Source: Rhodospirillaceae bacterium
GTDB lineage: Bacteria; Pseudomonadota; Alphaproteobacteria; Bin65
Assembly: GCA_028819475.1 (NCBI GenBank)
Contig: JAPPLJ010000060.1
Span: 62,001 to 126,000 of the forward strand
DNA length: 64,000 nucleotides
Direction: 5' to 3'
Part shown: positions 62,509 through 64,000 of the stretch, piece after piece
Layout: every line of letters starts with the position of its first letter
Numbering within the stretch: position 1 is the stretch's first letter
Notes under the pieces: generated by a model
Databases searched by the model: none
Seen by the model: the letters and a program-made list of their open reading frames with translations, nothing else
What the model was told of the DNA's origin: nothing
Position numbers and translations under genes: made by a program

Positions 62509-63219
62509 GTGCGGAATCTGATTCTCTCCGGCGGAATCCGGCACGACTTCGCCGACAACGCCGCAGCGCTGGCCGCGCAGCTTGCCTTCGACGGGTTCGA
62601 GTCGGAGATCGAAACCGATATCGAGGCCGGGCTCGCGCGCCTCGAACGCGGCGGCTATGCCCTGCTCACCGTCATGGCGCTGCGCTGGCGCATGGAGGGC
62701 GACCCGAAATATGCACCGGACCGGGCCGAATGGGCGTTCAGCCTGTCGCGGGAGGCGCGCGCCCGGCTCGGCGGCTTCGTCCGCAGCGGCGGCGGCCTGT
62801 TCGGATTTCACACCGCATGCCTCTGTTTCGACGATTGGGACGAATGGCGGGACATCCTGGGCGGCGTCTGGGTCTGGGGCCGGTCCTGGCATCCGCCGCT
62901 CGGGCCGGCCGCCGTTTCGAAAACAGCTGAAGATCATCCGCTGACAGCCGGCCTCGGCGGGTTCGAGATCGTCGACGAGGTCTACAGCGGCCTCAGCCTC
63001 GCGCCCGGCGTCCGCCCATTGCTTGAAGCCAGGTCCGGAATGCTGGAGGGGGCCGAACCCGTCCTCTGGGCGCGGCGCTACGGCGAGGGCAGGGTCGTCT
63101 TCGACGCGCTCGGCCATAACCGGGCGTCTATCGAACAACCGACCCATGCGCAAATCGTCCGGCGCGCCGCCCGGTGGGCAGCAGGCGATGCAAGCGTCAC
63201 ACCGGATATGCCGGCCTGA
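62509..63219 (+). CDS. ThuA-domain protein
   Basis: 236 residues, ThuA/GATase-like fold. LILSGGIRHDFADN, GGGLFGFHTACLCF (the nucleophile-elbow-like turn), GGVWVWGRSWH, EDHPLTAGLGGFEIVDEVYS and GEGRVVFDALGHNRAS are family features. ThuA members are linked to trehalose or other sugar oxidation with unknown chemistry. GTG start with GAGAAG ahead. End of the cupin-SDR-ThuA unit. Confidence 0.82.
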   Translation: MRNLILSGGIRHDFADNAAALAAQLAFDGFESEIETDIEAGLARLERGGYALLTVMALRWRMEGDPKYAPDRAEWAFSLSREARARLGGFVRSGGGLFGFHTACLCFDDWDEWRDILGGVWVWGRSWHPPLGPAAVSKTAEDHPLTAGLGGFEIVDEVYSGLSLAPGVRPLLEARSGMLEGAEPVLWARRYGEGRVVFDALGHNRASIEQPTHAQIVRRAARWAAGDASVTPDMPA

Positions 63220-63352
63220 CAGGCAGGCAAAGGTCCGAAGCGGGAGATCGGCGCTGCTAGATATTTGCGTTTGCAATCGTTTTGGGGTGATCGCCCGCGG
63301 CGATCTCGGATTCTCGGTCCCTCCCGGCATTGCGCGGCCCCTTGAATTACTC

Positions 63353-63385
63353 TAGGGTAGAAGCAGACTAAGGGTTTCTACCCTA
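63353..63385 (+). promoter_or_regulatory. Operator dyad of the terminal VapBC module
   Basis: Perfect 10-base arms TAGGGTAGAA (63353-63362) and TTCTACCCTA (63376-63385), 13-base spacer, 11 bases before the VapB ATG. TTGAAT at 63342-63347 may be the -35. Typical of autoregulated TA promoters. Confidence 0.7.
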
Positions 63386-63396
63386 AAGGATTAGGC

Positions 63397-63654
63397 ATGG
63401 GCCTCAACATCAAGAACGAAGAAACCTGCGCGCTTGCCCGCGAGCTGGCCGACCTGACCGGCGAGACCATGACCGGCGCGATTACCGCTGCCCTGAGTGA
63501 GCGTCTTGAGCGGGAAAAGCGGGAGCGGGACAAGGAAGCGCTGCTTCGGGATGTCCGCGCCATAGCAGAGCGCTGCGCGGCGCTTATGGGGCCGGGGCCG
63601 TCTTCCACCGAGATCGGAGACCTGCTCTACGACGAACGCGGACTTCCGAAGTGA
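63397..63654 (+). CDS. VapB-type antitoxin (PSK/Rv0623-like)
   Basis: 85 residues: GLNIKNEETCALARELADLT, GETMTGAITAALSERLER and a charged helix, then EIGDLLYDERGLPK, the C-terminus typical of PSK-type VapB proteins. AAGGA lies six bases before ATG. Overlaps the toxin start by four bases (GTGA). Confidence 0.9.
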   Translation: MGLNIKNEETCALARELADLTGETMTGAITAALSERLEREKRERDKEALLRDVRAIAERCAALMGPGPSSTEIGDLLYDERGLPK

Positions 63655-64000
63655 TCGTAGACAGTTCGGCGATCGTTGCGATCCTCAACCGTGAACCGGA
63701 CGCGGAACGCTACGAAGAAGCGCTGGCTGCCGCTCCCGAACGTCGCATATCCGTCGCTAATCTGCTGGAAGCATCCATCGTGGTTGAAGGCAGGGGCGGC
63801 ATTTCGGCCGGATACGAACTCGATCAGCTTCTCAACCGATTCGGCATCGAACCGGAGCCCGTCACGACCGAACAGCTGGAGGCCGCCCGGCGGGCGTGGC
63901 GGCGGTTCGGCAGGGGCAACCATCCGGCCGGGCTGAATTTCGGCGACTGCTTCGCCTACGCCCTCGCCGAGACGACCGGCGAACCCCTGCTGTTCAAGGG
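63651..64000 (+). CDS. PIN-domain toxin VapC (partial)
   Basis: 116 residues to the window end. IVDSSAIVAILNREPDAERY (Asp at 4), ANLLEASIVVEGRGG (Glu about 43) and NFGDCFAYALAETTGEPLLF (Asp about 99) give three of the acidic PIN residues; the last should be just beyond 64000. GTG start coupled to vapB. RNase toxin by family. Confidence 0.9.
   Translation, partial: MIVDSSAIVAILNREPDAERYEEALAAAPERRISVANLLEASIVVEGRGGISAGYELDQLLNRFGIEPEPVTTEQLEAARRAWRRFGRGNHPAGLNFGDCFAYALAETTGEPLLFK

Overview
This window is GC-rich DNA that reads as an alphaproteobacterial chromosome, probably a Rhodospirillales-like heterotroph. The lineage rests on a moaC-moeA-lexA block with a GTTC-N7-GTTC LexA box of the alphaproteobacterial type, a divergent ppiD/tpiA pair, and the many TRAP, TTT, PrpD, TauD and SDR genes typical of this class. 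The exact taxon is inference. I saw no rRNA, tRNA, CRISPR array, intact transposon or prophage.

Layout. 0-10.2 kb, nearly all minus strand: a truncated TRAP solute receptor, then an operon-like run of flavin reductase, orphan CoxL-type molybdenum hydroxylase, iron alcohol dehydrogenase and PrpD protein. These are followed by metY with a CoA-binding protein, a HEPN/MNT toxin-antitoxin pair whose antitoxin carries a fused ParD-like domain, and an ECHDC3-like crotonase. 10.4-24.7 kb: a catabolic island of two paralogous amidohydrolases, a complete TTT transporter, an unusual radical SAM protein with a [2Fe-2S] ferredoxin, an amidase, a second PrpD protein, a GntR/UTRA regulator, a TauE/SafE permease and a quinone oxidoreductase. 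Four promoters in this island share a GTACTATATAGTAC-like dyad over the -10 box. 24.7-29.5 kb: quinone oxidoreductase, VOC protein, GST, FkbM methyltransferase, and a second MNT/HEPN pair with a fused winged helix on the MNT protein. 29.5-36.4 kb: the housekeeping block lexA, moeA, moaC, ppiD and tpiA, then a Phd/VapC pair and a rhodanese.

36.6-46.1 kb: a fused double CoA-transferase, a PhnD-like binding protein, a complete TRAP transporter, a fatty-acid desaturase and a TPR protein flanked by minisatellites. 46.4-53.5 kb: an oxidative catabolic set of SDR, P450-type ferredoxin, FAH hydrolase, bicupin, cytochrome P450, HIBADH-like reductase, Old Yellow Enzyme and EthD protein. 53.6-58.2 kb: an SsuABC/TauABC-like importer with both permease domains in one polypeptide, plus a TauD dioxygenase. 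58.2-64.0 kb: a TIM-barrel isomerase, two SDRs, an ACMSD-like amidohydrolase, a CDO-like cupin, a ThuA protein and a VapBC pair cut by the window end.

Overall most of the window is scavenging metabolism: high-affinity import (TRAP, TTT, ABC) next to oxidoreductases, CoA-transferases and hydrolases for organic acids, amides, sulfonates or aromatics. Four toxin-antitoxin modules and several families of intergenic repeats are interspersed. The best candidates for something new are the DNA-binding-domain/MNT fusions in both HEPN/MNT systems and the radical SAM/amidohydrolase/TTT island with its shared operator. Substrates cannot be read from the sequence.
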